From positions 62,201,984-62,265,983 of the forward strand of contig NC_080046.1 of assembly GCF_012489685.1 (NCBI RefSeq): DNA of 64,000 nucleotides, given 5' to 3'. Shown here piece by piece: positions 32,747-45,726 of the stretch. The translations under genes and the position numbers were made by a program. The notes under the pieces are model-generated. The model ran no database searches. It saw nothing but the letters and a program-made list of their open reading frames with translations, and was not told the origin of the DNA. The stretch is from Lotus japonicus. Taxonomy: Eukaryota > Streptophyta > Magnoliopsida > Fabales > Fabaceae. Positions within the stretch are counted from its first letter, which is position 1; every line of letters begins with the position of its first letter.

Positions 32747-33173
32747 CACTTTGTTTGGTAGAGAAGATAGGTATAGAGAAGAGAGAGTAGGGAAGTGATA
32801 AGTTGAGTAGAGAGAAATATAGTGGATTTAGAGGTTGTTTGGTATAATAAAAATATAAAGGAGATAGAGAAGAGGGAATGAGGTGGAGGAAAGAGAAAAA
32901 ATTATTTTTTATTCTAAATAATAATTTTTTTAGTTTTGTTGCGATTTTAACCCAAAAAAATAAGAAATAACAAAAAAAACGGGCACATGCTCGCACTTGT
33001 CACTGTTTCTTTTCTCTCCAAATTGGGGAGACCCAATAAAGGCGTGGGTCTCACCTCTAAAACTCTCTCTTCCCTCCTCACTCCAACAAACAAACACACA
33101 TTATTCCTCATTTCTCCCTCTAACTCTCTCTTCCCCATCTCTCTACTCAAATCTCCCCCTACCAAACATAGTG
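32747..33173. mobile_element. Tourist/Harbinger-like MITE, 427 bp
   Basis: TAA flanks at 32744-32746 and 33174-33176. Inverted ends: left CACTTTGTTTGGTAG, right (reverse complement) CACTATGTTTGGTAG, with GAGAGA-rich subterminal tracts. An internal TTGTTTGGTAT at 32837 repeats the terminal motif. Confidence 0.8.
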
Positions 33174-33176
33174 TAA

Positions 33177-34690
33177 GTGGCCCAATACTAGTGGCAGTGG
33201 CACATTATAATCTAAGCCCATTAATATAGCCCAACTATTTTATTTTTGAAACAATATAGCCCAACTAAACTACACTTTTTTTTCGGCACATAGCCCAACT
33301 AAACTACACTTGAATTGTAAGATTCAATTTTTCAATATATTGTAATTAATTTAATGTACTTAAATTAATAAGTTCATTAATAGCATACGTTCATACATTA
33401 TTAATATGATGAAACCAATTTAAGTATTATGCATTTACTATCATTATGATAGTTGTACCCATTTTAATCATTACATAATCAAAATCAATTATAACCAAAG
33501 TTATCCAAATGAAAATTTGTTACGAAAATTAATTCTTAATAAATGTATCCAAACATAAATCGCGTCACTCAAATTCACGTTTACCAGATCTAATTCTGTT
33601 AACGCTGATCTAAACACACATGTAATTAAAGACATACAATAGCTCATAGCATCTGCCCTAAGACCTTAAAGAGGGTTGTGATGTTTCCCTTCTTGTCAGG
33701 CATTTTGTTAATCTCCAAGTCTATAATTGTGATCCAATCTGGTCGTGCATGAAAATCTCAGTGATCTTTCATGTTGACAAACTTTGTGAAGTGTTCTTTG
33801 AACTCAACTATAATTTGTACGTGGTTATTTGCTTCCCACCCCACAATCGAAGTTATGCATACCTCACTCCCTTCCCCGACAACCCCTTGCCACACCCCTC
33901 CATCTGCAACCCTTCACTCCCTCACCCTTTGCACCGGAACCCCCACTCCACCTGTATCCTAACACAGGTTTTGATCGAGAAAGAGAGAAATGACAAAAGG
34001 AGGTGCGACCTAGGTTGAGAAAAGGGCACAACTTTGATATAGGTTGAGATTATTGTCTTGCAACTAAAATGCTTACCATGATGAGTGGTTTGGATGTGAG
34101 TTTTGACGGAGGTGCATGAGGTTTTGATGGAGAGCAGGGGTGCCTTGGTGGTTGGTAAAGGTGGTGCGACTTTAGTGGTATAAGATGTGGATCTCGATGG
34201 TTGTGTAAGGGAGGTGCGACTCTTGTGGTACAGGTGGAGCTTAGTGTCTTTTGTATGTGAGACATGAAGAGTGTATAGAAGGAAGATAATGGAAATTTGG
34301 CTGATTGTTGGGTGTTGCCTATTCTCGACAATTCCTAGTTGGAAGTGTGAGAGGGTAAAGTTGTTGTTAAGATTAGAGTAAAGATGTCGATGAAGAAGAT
34401 AAAAGACTAGAAACTATAATTTTAAAATTAGGATTAGAAAATATAATTAACGAATATATGGTTTTGGTAATTTTCATTAGTATTTTTTGATTATTAATTA
34501 TGCAGGTGAAAATAAAATTTTGATTAAAAATTACACATGTGAGCCAACTTTGTTTATACAAAAAGATAATAGGGGTATCTACGTATTTTCACTACTGCAA
34601 CTTATAAACGTTTTCTCTGGTCCCTGTTTGGATGCAAAAATAGCATTATCACTAGTTTTCAATTTTTCAAATACCCCGCCCGTTCCAACA
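33177..34690. other. Intergenic between the MITE and RUK
   Basis: AT-rich with a C-rich patch (33830-33960) and a patch of repeated GGTGCGAC words on the plus strand (34000-34220). ORFs here are short, low-complexity and unlike known families. Just before RUK the CT-rich 34690-34735 suits a plant 5' leader. Confidence 0.4.
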
Positions 34691-34778
34691 GTCACATTTC
34701 CTCTCTCTCTTCTCTTTCTCTCTCTTGTTCATCTCGATCACCATTTGAAATCTGCGAACCCTAGAAATCCAATCCAAG

Positions 34779-37700
34779 ATGAACCAGTACCACATCTACG
34801 AAGCCATTGGTCGCGGAAGATACTCGGTAACTTCACCTCCTCCTTCGATTTCCTTTCTTCAATTTGATTTCTCCTCCATGCCATTTTCAATCTCCAATCG
34901 CTCTTTTCTCTGTTTTTTCTTTGTGTATGTGCAGACTGTGTACAAAGGCAGGAAGAAGAAGACGATCGAGTATTTCGCCATCAAAAGCGTCGACAAATCG
35001 CATAAGAACAAGGTTCTTCAAGAAGTAAGCCCCTCCTCATTCTCGGAATTTCCATTACCAGAGCATCATACTTCATTTAATTTGCTACTATTATTGTTAA
35101 CTATCATCATCGATAGCGATGTCGATGACGATGATGTAGTTTTCATAGTTTTTTAGCAGTTCCCCCAGCTGTATCATGTGCACTAACACTGAATTCACTG
35201 ATTTCAAATTCTGCAGGTCAGGATTCTTCACTCCTTAGATCACCAAAATGTGCTCAAGTTTTATTCCTGGTAAGTATTGATTTTCCAGAAATAGACGGGG
35301 GCGAGAGGATCCGAAAATGAAGAAATCCCTTTGAATATGCTTACCATGAAGAAAAAAGTTCTGCTATAAATAGGGAGAATTACAATAAAGTGAATTCCTT
35401 GAATAAGTGCTACACTTTGTGTAATGAATATTGAATTGGTTCTTAGTTACTATGGATGAACTCTTCCTGTTTAGGAATTGTACCAAACAAATGTTTCTTT
35501 CTTAATTAGGGTTAGCATTATTATTATTTTCTCATATTTCTGAGGTGTTGTTCACTTATGCTATTTAGGTATGAAACTTCTGCTCACCTATGGTTGGTTT
35601 TGGAGTATTGTGTGGGAGGGGACCTGCTTTCCATATTACGGCAGGTACTAAGCAATTTCATCGTTTCTTGTAGCTTCATTCTTTCTGACTGTGAGATCAA
35701 GCTTATTGTTACATAGATTTTTAAAAAAGTGAAGTGATTGACTTTTGGTTTTGGGGTGTTTACATGTTCTGGATATGTGTATATTTTTTCCATCTAGTTC
35801 TAAACTGTTGATATCTAAATTAGTAGTTGTAAATTGCAATCTTCTGTTTTTGGGAACTTCGTGCTGTGTTGTTATATATTACCTTCCCGTTTAGCGTTGA
35901 TTGCTTAGATGAATTGCAGGATAGTAAGCTTCCTGAAGATTCAGTTCTTGAGCTTGCTTCTGACCTAGTAAAAGCTTTGCAGTATGTTCACGAGTCTAAA
36001 TCTTACCTCCTGTTTTCCCAATATGTAGCTGTATTTACTCTTATATGCACTAAAATTGGATATGCATTCAGGTTTTTACATTCAAATGGAATAATTTATG
36101 GTGATCTGAAACCATCAAATATCCTACTAGATGAAAATGGACGTGCGAAGGTACCTATTTATTTTGTGCTCTCTCTCTCTCTCTCTGATTGTTGGTTGAG
36201 GAGTTTTAGTTTATATTTTTAATATCTCTTGTTAATGAGATGGAGCGTGTTTTTTCTACTTGATTGATGCAGCTATGTGACTTTGGATTGGCTAGAAGGC
36301 TGAAAGAAATATCAAAAGTTCCTTCTTCCTCGGTATGATTGACTTAATTTTGTAAAATTTCTATGCATGTCTGGATGGACTTTTACTCAACAATATTTGT
36401 AAATTTTCTATGCAAATTAAACAATCTGTTAATAATATTATGTTTCTATACACTTTAGTTGCCTCCAGCAAAACGTGGAACACCCTCTTACATGGCTCCA
36501 GAGCTTTTTGAGGATGGTGGAGTCCATTCATATGCTTCTGATTTCTGGGCCCTTGGTTGTGTATTGTATGAATGTTATGCTGGGAGGCCTCCTTTTGTGG
36601 GAAGAGAATTCACTCAGCTTGTCAAATCCATCATTTCAGATCCTACTCCGTCTCTCCCTGGCAATCCAAGTCGGCCTTTTGTCAATTTAATTAATTCTCT
36701 GTTGGTAAAAGATCCAGCTGAAAGAATACAATGGCCTGAGCTTTGTGGACATGCCTTTTGGAAAGCCAATTTGACTCTGGTGCCTCTGCCTCCTCAACCT
36801 GCATTTGATGATATGATAGTGCTACATGCAAAACCATGCTTATCAGAACGTAATGGAGACAAATCTTCTCATAACAGGACCCCTCCCAAATATCGTGAAA
36901 AAGATGTCAAAGGGGGGCTAAAGAAGGATGAGAATTCTGTTTTAGGATCTAGAGGCATTGAGACACCAACAAGGGCAACCCCAAATGGTCACAGAACTCA
37001 AACAAAGGGTTCCGGCCGAACAGTTGAGGGGAAGCAGAAAAATCCTTCCAAGGGTGTGAATCTTTTGAGACTGTCAAGAATAGCAAAATCAAATTTACAG
37101 AAAGAAAATGAGAAAGAAAACTATCGACGCCCCTTGCCCAATAGTTCTGAGAATGATTCTGAAGTTAAAATAGAGAACACTGATATGGAACTTGATTTTA
37201 ATGAGAATAGTGAAGAGGAGACACAAGAAGAAACTGATGGCTCTGAACATACAGCTTCTGTGCCTGATGAGAAGATGGAAAGTCATTTTCAAAATCAGGG
37301 AAAAGCAGATGAGAGTGAAAATAATATACACCAGTTGGACACCCCATCTGTTGTTAATACTCCTGTCTCAAAGAATCCAAGGTCATTTGATCAGGAGTCA
37401 ACTCCTGACCGTTCTGACATATCTGGTATTTCTCCCAGTGTGAGTCCTCAAGTGAAGAAGCATAGACCTAAAGAAGACTTAGGATCTGGCCTTGACTCTG
37501 AGTCTTCAAGGTCGTCTAACAATGTTTCGCAGGTTCTTTGGCATCCATCTGATCTCTCAGTCAGACCCGTCATGCCCAGCAGAAAAGTTGACAAAGTCTC
37601 AGAAGTCATTCCTTCACTTCCTTTTGAGGTGTTGCAAGCATCTGATTTTGTCAAGATTCCTAAAGAGCAACTGGAGGCAATCCACAACCGAATTATAGCC

Positions 37701-40660
37701 ATTTTGAACGGGAATACCAGCATTGGAGAGAAGCAGAATGTTATTAGGTACCTGGAGATGTTGAGCACTAATGCTGATGCTGCCAATATCTTGACCAATG
37801 GGCCAGTGATGCTCATGCTTGTAAAATTACTACGTCAATCTAAGGCTTCAGCTTTGCGTGTCCAACTTGCTTCACTGATTGGTCTGTTGATTAGGCACTC
37901 TACGTTTGTTGATGACAGTTTGGCTAATTCTGGAATTTTAGGTTCACTGACAGATGGCCTCAGAGACAGGCAGGAAAAAGTGAGGAGGTTTTCCATGGCT
38001 GCTTTGGGTGAATTGCTATTTTACATATCCACTCAAAATGCAGACTGCAGGGATAACAATCAACTTGAATCTCCATCAAAGGACAATAGGACTGCATCAG
38101 GCTGGCAGGTTAGCTTCTAAGCTTATTTCTTATGTTGTTGTTGTTGTCCATCTGCCTAGATCATTTGAAGTCATTCGTTTGGCTTCTCTAGCTCTAGTAT
38201 ATTAAAATTCACAATTATTTAGGTATGTTGCTTGCAAGAATTTTCATGTCAATTTTGTATCCTGCAAGTATTTTTAACTTTCTTTGCCAGTTTTTCAAGT
38301 GCATATTTTTCACGGTTAAAGTTTTTCCACCTGTCTGCAGGTTCCAAATTCGTTAATTTCTCTTGTGTCATCAATGTTGAGGAAGGGTGAGGATGATCTA
38401 ACTCAACTGTATGCGTTGAGAACAATTGAGAATATTTGCAGTCAAGGAGGGTTGTGGGTGGGACGTTTGACCAGTCAAGATGTTATTAATAATCTCTGCT
38501 ATATCTATAGAGCGGCAGGGAAACAAGAGAGCATGAGGCTTACTGCAGGATCCTGTTTGGTGCGCTTAGCTCGTTTTAACCCTCCAAGCATTCACCCGGT
38601 TATGGAGAAACTTTCTTTCAAGGAGCTAGCTTCTGCTCTTATCAAGGGCAGTCCACGAGAGCAGCAAATCAGCTTAAATCTTCTTAACATGGCAATGCTT
38701 GGAAGTCACATGTTCACAAATATTGGAAGAAATCTTCTACCACTTGCAGAGGATAAGAATCTGATCCCAAGTCTTTGGGCTCTTCTTGAGCAGGGTAGTG
38801 AAGTTATAAAAGGAAAGTCAATTATCTTTGTGGCTCTCCTCTGTAAGCACGGTAGGAGGTGGCTTCCACACTTCTTTTGTGGTCAAAAGTTACTCTCCGT
38901 GGTGGACAGGCTAGGAAAAGAGAAGGATGCCTATGTGAGACAGTGTTTAGATGCATTTGTGCATATTGTGGCATCTACTGTTCCAGGTTTATTGGATGTA
39001 ATAACAAGCGATATCCAGCAAATGATGGGAGGAAGGCGCCATGGGCATATCTCTGCCCTTAACAGCAGATCTGCACCAAAAACTAACATTCATTTGTTTC
39101 CTGTTGTCCTTCATCTTCTTGGAAGTTCAACTTTTAAGCACAAAGTGGTGACGCCTCAAGTACTGCGGCAGTTAGCGAATTTAATTAAATTCGTCGAGAC
39201 ACCATTTCAGGTACGTGACTGAGCCATTACATCTTGTTTTCTTTTAGTGGCATATTCTCTTGTTTTAATGATGTTAACAAGAGTGGAGCTGCAAAATTTC
39301 GTTAGATATTAGTAGTACTGTGATATAATGGTTGGATATATTTTAGTAATGAAAATATGAATTTCTTTTTCCTTAAGAACTTGTTCTATACAAAATTAAT
39401 TTCTAAGGAAATAATATTTTTAGGTTGTAGGAATATATAATAGTTGGATGGAAAATGGCACCTTCAGCTGAACAAGATATATTTTAAGTAACAATTGATG
39501 TCTAAACTCTAATGATAATGTTGTCTTTGTTGATTGTCTTTCAGGGAAGAGATGACTTCCAAATAACCCTTCTTCGGATATTGGAGTCTCTCACCGAGGA
39601 AACTCCTGTGATTCTTGGCAATCCGGATATTTTCATACGCGAAATCCTCCCCAGCTTGACAGTTCTGTACAAGGGTAACAAGGATGGTGATGCCAGATTT
39701 TTATGCCTTAAAATCTTTTTTGATGTGATGATCATTCTTCTCAGTGAACCAATTGAAGAAGAGCAAAGATTGAACGATCTGAAATTCATATCAAACACAC
39801 GTTTTCTTCCTCTCTACCCAACATTGATCGAAGATGAAGATCCTATTCCTATCTTTGCACAGAAGCTTCTTGTCATGCTACTAGAGTTCAGTTTTATCAC
39901 AATTCCAGACATTCTACATCTGAAGACAATTTCTCAATGCTTTGAGTTCTTGCTTGGTGATCTTTCAAATGCAAATGTAAATAACGTTAAGCTGTGCCTT
40001 GCTCTGGCTTCTGCTCCTGAAATGGAGTCCAAGTTACTCTCTCAACTGAAAGTTGTACGGAGGACTGGTAACTTTCTTGAGTTTGTCTATGCAAAGGGTA
40101 TGGAAGATTTGCTTGAACCAACTCTCGGGCTGTGCAGGGCTTTTCTAGCACGTTCAGTCAGCTATACAAAAGGTTTCACCTACACAACAGAACCAACTCT
40201 CTTAGGCGACTCTTCTGCCGAGGCGAGTGGTGCGGTTGATCCCCAGCAATGCATTAAAGATATAGCAGACTTTGGAAGCAATGTTGGTGTCTTGCTAGAG
40301 TTGAGTTCCTATGCAGAAACCAGTATTGCTGATATAGCTTCTGAATGTGTAGTTTTGTTGCTCAAGGCAGCTCCTAGAGAAGGCACCACTGGTCTACTAA
40401 CCAATCTCCCTAAGGTCAGTGTGATCCTGGAGTCCTGGAGCAAAGGCACCCCTCACTTAATGGTGCAGAGAATGCTTCATGCTTTAGGTTATGCTTGCAA
40501 ACAGTACTTGTTGCATGCAATGATACTATCAATATCTATTCCAGAGATTTCAAGGATTGAAGTGATAGTTTCTGATCTGAAAAGTTCAGGTGTTCCTGCT
40601 TTAGCCAAAACTGCTGGGTTGGCAGCCTTGGAATTGCAGCGGCTGCCTCGCTGCATTTGA
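34779..40660 (+). CDS. RUK: RUNKEL, kinase-like HEAT/ARM-repeat protein
   Basis: Ten exons: 34779-34826, 34935-35024, 35217-35269, 35569-35644, 35920-35981, 36072-36150, 36273-36332, 36459-38108, 38341-39210, 39545-40660. They join in frame to 1,367 residues (Arabidopsis RUK, 1,366). The protein starts MNQYHIYEAIGRGR. The kinase-like domain spans residues 1 to about 255: VYKGRKKKTIEYFAIKSVDK with the ATP-lysine, IIYGDLKPSNILLDENG, DFGLARRL and GTPSYMAPELFEDGG. A basic/acidic linker follows (residues about 280-540), then HEAT/ARM-like helices to the end (ILTNGPVMLMLVKLL, GLRDRQEKVRRFSMAALGEL). RUK binds microtubules and is needed for phragmoplast-driven cytokinesis. The catalytic loop has IYGD instead of HRD, as in AtRUK (IYCD), consistent with reports that kinase activity is dispensable. 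Identification is firm. Confidence 0.97.
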
Positions 40661-41046
40661 ATAATTGTTGTCAGTATTCTGTTGTCCAGTATTCGGCTGC
40701 CTCGCTGCATCTGCATCTTCTACCTTTATTGTTCATGTCTTAAATTCAAGATAAAGGTTGAGCATTTTGGAGAATTCCACTCAGGCTTCACTGTACTTCT
40801 ATGTAAAAAACATGTGTACTCAGTATCTTCTTGAACATTAAAATTTAAAATGTAAGCCAACCACCCTAGATTTTGCCATAAATCAAAATGACTAGGGGAA
40901 TGCATTTGCTTTCACAAGAGACAAATATATGCAGTAAAATTTGAATCATTCTGTCTTTTTGTTTTGAGGGGGTGATTTTGAATCACCTCAGGCACCATAA
41001 TTATGAACTTTGTAATGCAATACTAGTGTATTTTCACTTTTGCTAT
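40661..41046 (+). other. RUK 3' flank
   Basis: Contains a second copy of a CGGCTGCCTCGCTGCAT word (about 40692-40708) that also spans the last codons of RUK (about 40640-40656), a small local duplication. Probable 3' UTR, then unique sequence to the gypsy element. Confidence 0.5.
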
Positions 41047-41309
41047 TGTTCTTGCAATGAACATTGATGAAAGGTATAGTACCTAGAGAGTGGAGAATTG
41101 CGCTAGAGAGAATGCTGAATTTCATGTATGATTTCATCAAATGAGCAAAAAGTCCCTTACAACTGATAACTACCTCCTATTTATAGAGCTCGGGTACTAC
41201 CTATTGGGCCAATTGGGCCTCCGAGATCAAGGCCCAATTTAAGGCCAGGGCCCCGCCACGGGGCGGGCTATATGCTGGGTGTTGCCCCTCTAGGGGCTCG
41301 CCCAGTCCA
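41047..41309 (-). repeat. 3' LTR of the gypsy element
   Basis: 263 bp; begins TGTTCTTGCA and ends CCAGTCCA on the plus strand. Lacks one AG of the AGAGAG run present in the other LTR and otherwise appears identical. Contains the TATA-like CTATTTATAG at 41177-41186. Confidence 0.9.
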
Positions 41310-41925
41310 CTAGTCCACAAGACACCGAGCTCGAAGTATGAGAGCTAAGTGTGTCTTTTAAATGCCTTTACATGTGTCCTATTGTACACTGGGATCTAAG
41401 CTGTCAACATGACTTGAGAAAAGTGTGGTAAACTATATCGCCAACATGGCGTGAGCAAAAGGAAACTAACATCTTTAGCCACCCAGTCCACTGACTTGGC
41501 GAGCAACCCGAGCCGGCAAGCCCACAAGTCCACAAGCGGCGAGAGCGATTGCTCCGTGCTGGCGATTAGCTGGAGCAGGTACATGACCGTTCGCCGGCGG
41601 GCATCATTCTGGAGCGACTAAACTTTGTTGCTGGCATCACCTGTCAGGCGATGGCGTTTGGTTTCTTCAGTGGCGAGGCCTTTCGCGCTTTCCCTTATTT
41701 CAAAACTCTTTCAAATCCCTAACTGCCCCACGTGACTGCCCCACGTGATGTGTCAGTTACATCAATTTCCCTCTTTCTCCGGAACCGTCACTTCACTTTT
41801 CATAACCGTCCCATCGTGCGCAGTAACTCCCCATTACACGCGACCCACATTCCCAAAACCATCATGACTTCTAACCTTCCACACGCGTCCAACACGCGTC
41901 ACCCTTCCAGACTCCCTCCTTTCCC

Positions 41926-41933
41926 TATAAAAA
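41926..41933 (+). promoter_or_regulatory. TATA box of the antisense gene
   Basis: TATAAAAA lies in CCCTATAAAAACCC, about 220 bp upstream of the ATG at 42149, in a pyrimidine-rich leader. This supports an independent plus-strand promoter inside the retrotransposon. Confidence 0.6.
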
Positions 41934-42148
41934 CCCTTCTTCCCTACAATCATCCCTTTCCGAAACCCCTCTTCACCTCCCTAATCGCTTACCAGACTCC
42001 TTCTGCCAACTTCCGTTCCGGAGCCATCGCTTATCACCCCTTCCGCTACCCACTCTTCACATCTTACTCCGGTGAGTCCCACTGTCCTTATCTCTGCATC
42101 ATTCACATACTCATCTTTTCCTTTCTTTCACTTTGCTGCCTTCTAAAA

Positions 42149-44558
42149 ATGGCTTCAAACCCTACCTCCCCTAATCACTCCTCATCCTCTTCCGGAAGCG
42201 ACCCCGACGCCACCGCTGCCGGCGGCCTCCGTTTAGAGGTCCCGGAGATCCCTCCTTACCGACTAAAAACCTACGCCACTCTGCCCCTTCCAGTCCAAAT
42301 AGCCCCCACTCACGAGGCTATAGACCAACCTTCTATTTTCCAGGATAGCGATCTCATCGTGCAGTTCGTAAACTCCTTGGGTGGTTTGTCTAATGACGAT
42401 GAGTTTAACGCCAAACTCAGGATCTGGATTTGCAGTCCTGGGGATCGCCCCTGGCTTCATAAGCCAGACGGCGACGTAAAGAGATCCCATTTTTTCTTTG
42501 CATATGAATACATGTTTAGCGAGCTTGGAATCAGGCTTCCCTTCTCGCCTTTTGTTCAAACCGTCCTCCGCGACATCAACGCGGCTCCCTGCCAACTCCA
42601 CCCCAACGCCTGGGCCTTCATTCGGTGCTTTGAAATCTTAAGCGCCGCTGTTGGCATCGCCCCATCCCCCACCAGTTTCTTCTACCTCTACGACGTCGAC
42701 CCCAAGTCCATCAAAAACAAAGGATGGATTTCCTTGAAGGCCCGGGCCGGCCGGAAGTGCTTGCATCCCCACAAAAGTAATGCGAAGTCTTCCTTTGCAC
42801 GGAAGTACTTCCGTGTAGCGGTTCATCCCGCCTACCCAGAGGCCTTCACCCTTAGAGACGGGACCGCCCTTTTCCCCCTTCACTGGACGGAGAAGCCTAA
42901 TGGGATTACTGATCCTTCCGAGGAATCCTTGTCCGCTAACGACAAAGCTTTTCTGCATCTCCTTGCCCCACTCCCCATCCTTGACTGCTCAACAGTCCTT
43001 GAGGGCGCTGGCTCCTCAAGGACTCCCAAATACCTAGGTCGTCCATGGCTTACTTCTATTATCGACATCTTCTTTCTCGCCTCTTATGTTGTTACTGATA
43101 TTTTTCTTTGTTGCAGAAGATATGAACTTTACAAACGCCGAGCTCCTGAAGGCTCGTGAGAGGAGAATGGCCCGCTTTTCCCCAAAGTTCAACACTGAGG
43201 GCGATGTGAAAAAGCGGGGCGGTGCCGAGAACCAAGGTGAGGGCGCCAACGCTCCCAAAAGGAGAAAATTGGTCAAAGCCTCCTCCGTCGCCGGCACCTC
43301 CAACCCTGGCGCTCAACCCACCACCGCCGCTGCGTCTAAAGGTAAAAGTGTTGCTAAAGCCTCCGCCGCCGCAGCTACCGAGACAACCACTGTCCCGGCC
43401 CCCAAATCCGCTACCGCGGACGTGGCCTCTACAGCCGCCACCAAGTCCACTACTGTAGGTGACACAGCTGCCTCCACCGATGCCACAACTACCTCTGCTG
43501 GTGCCACAACTACCTCTGCTGATCCGTCACCAACTGCTGATTCGACCGCCAACATCTCCCAACCTTCAGCTGCTGAGAAATCTGTCACCGTCAATGCCAC
43601 AACAGCCGCCACGTCTTCTGATGCTCTTGCCGGGGAGAAAAGGAAAGAAAATGAAACCCCCCAGTCTCCTCCTCGCCAGGACACACCTCCTAGCCCGCCC
43701 CCAACAAATGATGGGTGCCCTGCGTCTCCTCCACCTCGCCGCGAAGAGGGATCTTCTAATGTCGCCGCAACCCAGATTGAGCAAACTCCTGGTAAAGAGA
43801 GCGGTTCCTCCAGCTACTTCAACATGCTTCCTAACGCCATTGAACCTTCAGAATTCTTGCTTACCGGCCTCAACCGCGAAGTCATAGAGAAAGAGGTTTT
43901 GAGCCGGGGTATCAATGAAACCAAGGAGGAAACTCTCGCTTGCCTCCTACGCGCTGGGTGCATCTTTGCCCACGCGTTTGAAAAGTTCAACGTCGCCACC
44001 ATCGAAGCTGAGCGATTGAAGGCCGAGAGTGCTAAGCATCAAGAAGCCGCCGCTGCTTGGGAAAAGCGTTTCGACAAACTGGCGACGCAGGCAGGAAAAG
44101 ACAAGGTCTATGCCGACAAGATGATTGGCACGACGGGGATTAAAATCGGCGAACTGGAGGATCAGCTGGCGCTGATGAAGGAGGAAGCGGATGGTCTTGA
44201 TGCAAGCCTTCAAACTTGCAAAAAGGAAAAAGAGCAAGCTGAGAAAGACTTGATCGCCAGAAGCGAGGCGCTGGTTGCTAAGGAGTCGGAGCTCGCAATA
44301 TTGCGCACTGAGCTGGAGTTAGTGAAGAAGGCGCTGGCGGAGCAAGAGAAAAAATCTGCCGAGTCCCTGGCCCTGGCGAGGTCTGACATGGAGGCGGTGA
44401 TGCAAGCCACAGCTGAGGAAATCAAGAAAACAACTGGTGCTCACGCCGAGGCCCTCGCCTCGAAAGATGCCGAGATTGCTTCACAACTGGCAAAAATCAA
44501 AGTGCTCGGGGACGAGCTGGCGACGGAGAAAACCAAAGCCACTGAGGCGAGGGAATAA
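42149..44558 (+). CDS. Antisense extra gene of the gypsy element (Transposase_28/putative gypsy-type protein), interrupted
   Basis: Exon 1 is 42149-43037 (donor CCTAG|GTCGTC) and exon 2 starts at 43117 (acceptor TTGTTGCAG). The junction phase is exact, and the joined frame stops at 44556-44558. The N-terminal half has the plant transposon-associated domain known as PF04195 (FFFAYEYMFSELGIRLPFSP, then NAWAFIRCFEILS and a GWISL-R-G segment). The second exon encodes a Thr/Ala/Pro-rich linker and a long coiled coil. The same frame continues past TAA to a stop at 44790-44792, with a conserved-looking C-terminal segment (FDFSAMGVMKEI) and an acidic tail, so the TAA is probably a disabling mutation. 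Function is unknown; related antisense ORFs occur in Tat-lineage elements. An in-frame extension upstream to 41732 has no support because it precedes the TATA box. Confidence 0.8.
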
Positions 44559-44792
44559 GCCGCTGACATCGCCCTCGACAACCGCGAGCGCGACTTCTAT
44601 CTCGCCAAAGATCAGACCCAACATTTGTACCCGAACTTTGACTTTAGCGCCATGGGAGTAATGAAAGAGATAATCGCTGAAGGACTGGTTGGTCCCGACG
44701 ATCCTCCCCTGATTGACCAACACCTCTGGACAGCGACTGAAGAAGAAGAGGAAGAAGAAGAACAAGAGAAAGAGAAAGAAAACAATGAATAA

Positions 44793-45726
44793 TGTAATTT
44801 TAACATTACTTTAGCTTTTACTGCCACCTTGTAGTGTACTTTTCCGCCATGCATCTATGTTTAAGCAACCTCGCCACCTTGCCATAGCTTTTTATATCGC
44901 CGTTGGATATTTTGTAAACCATGTTGGAATGCTCTTCGCCGTACATTTTTTGGTCGCCGTATTCTTATTGCTTAAAAAATTTAAGAACGAGTTTCATAGT
45001 TTAACCCCCCAACACGCCGGAGTAGTAAAATACTCAACATCCTGAGTGACCAAGCACTCGCCTTCCACCTTATTCACTCGCCGACCTTATATCTTGCGTT
45101 GTTTTTCACGCGTCATATGATTGAATTACGCCTAACGATTTCGTGCATTAATTTTAACTAGGACTTGTTGCTTGGTATTCCACCACCAAGACTTTAGACG
45201 TTTTCCCCAAAGAAAGAAAACGGCCTCCATTCTCGAGGGCTTTGCCCGCTCGGGGCTTACAATGCTTTGATCCCAATGGCCATTTGGGGGTCCCAAGACT
45301 TTTGCCTAGTTAACGGCGCTCGTCGTATTCTGGCGAGACTTACCCAGCACATCGTTTACGGGACCGGCAATCACGTCAGACTTTCCGGGGGGTGATTCCC
45401 GTCAAAGGCCATTTGTGGAATCGCCGCCACCTTCAGGGTTCCAGCAAGCCCCTTTGGGGATCAAGCTTGTCCCACTTAGTGATCGCCGTAATTCTTTAAG
45501 TCGATCGGCAATTTCGATCGTCAGGGAATCCCTGGAATTTTTGGACACGAATTTCGTGAATTTTCGTTTTATTTTATTGATGGAGCGCCTCATTAAAAAA
45601 CTCCTTTCGGAGAAAAAGAGCACGCTTTGTTATTGTAATATATTGGAGAATTTGGAAACACTTTTCAGAAAATTTTAAAGATATCTGGCTCCGGCGACTC
45701 CGCCTTGCTCGCTTTCTCGCCTGCGA
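44793..45726. other. Spacer between convergent genes of the gypsy element
   Basis: No coding sequence recognised. Both the antisense gene and pol end towards it, so it should hold both 3' ends. The GC-rich segment 45180-45520 is shared in style with the rest of the element. Confidence 0.5.

Noticed and set aside
33749..34331. Short ORFs on both strands between the MITE and RUK
   Set aside because: Low-complexity Pro/Ser/His content in C-rich DNA, no start context or similarity.
41732..42148. N-terminal extension of the antisense retrotransposon gene
   Set aside because: The frame is open, but the TATA box at 41926 lies within it and the residues are Pro/Ser-rich leader-like. The ATG at 42149 starts the conserved protein.
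43313..43684. Ala/Val-rich minus-strand ORF
   Set aside because: Complement of the Thr/Ala-rich linker of the antisense gene's second exon.
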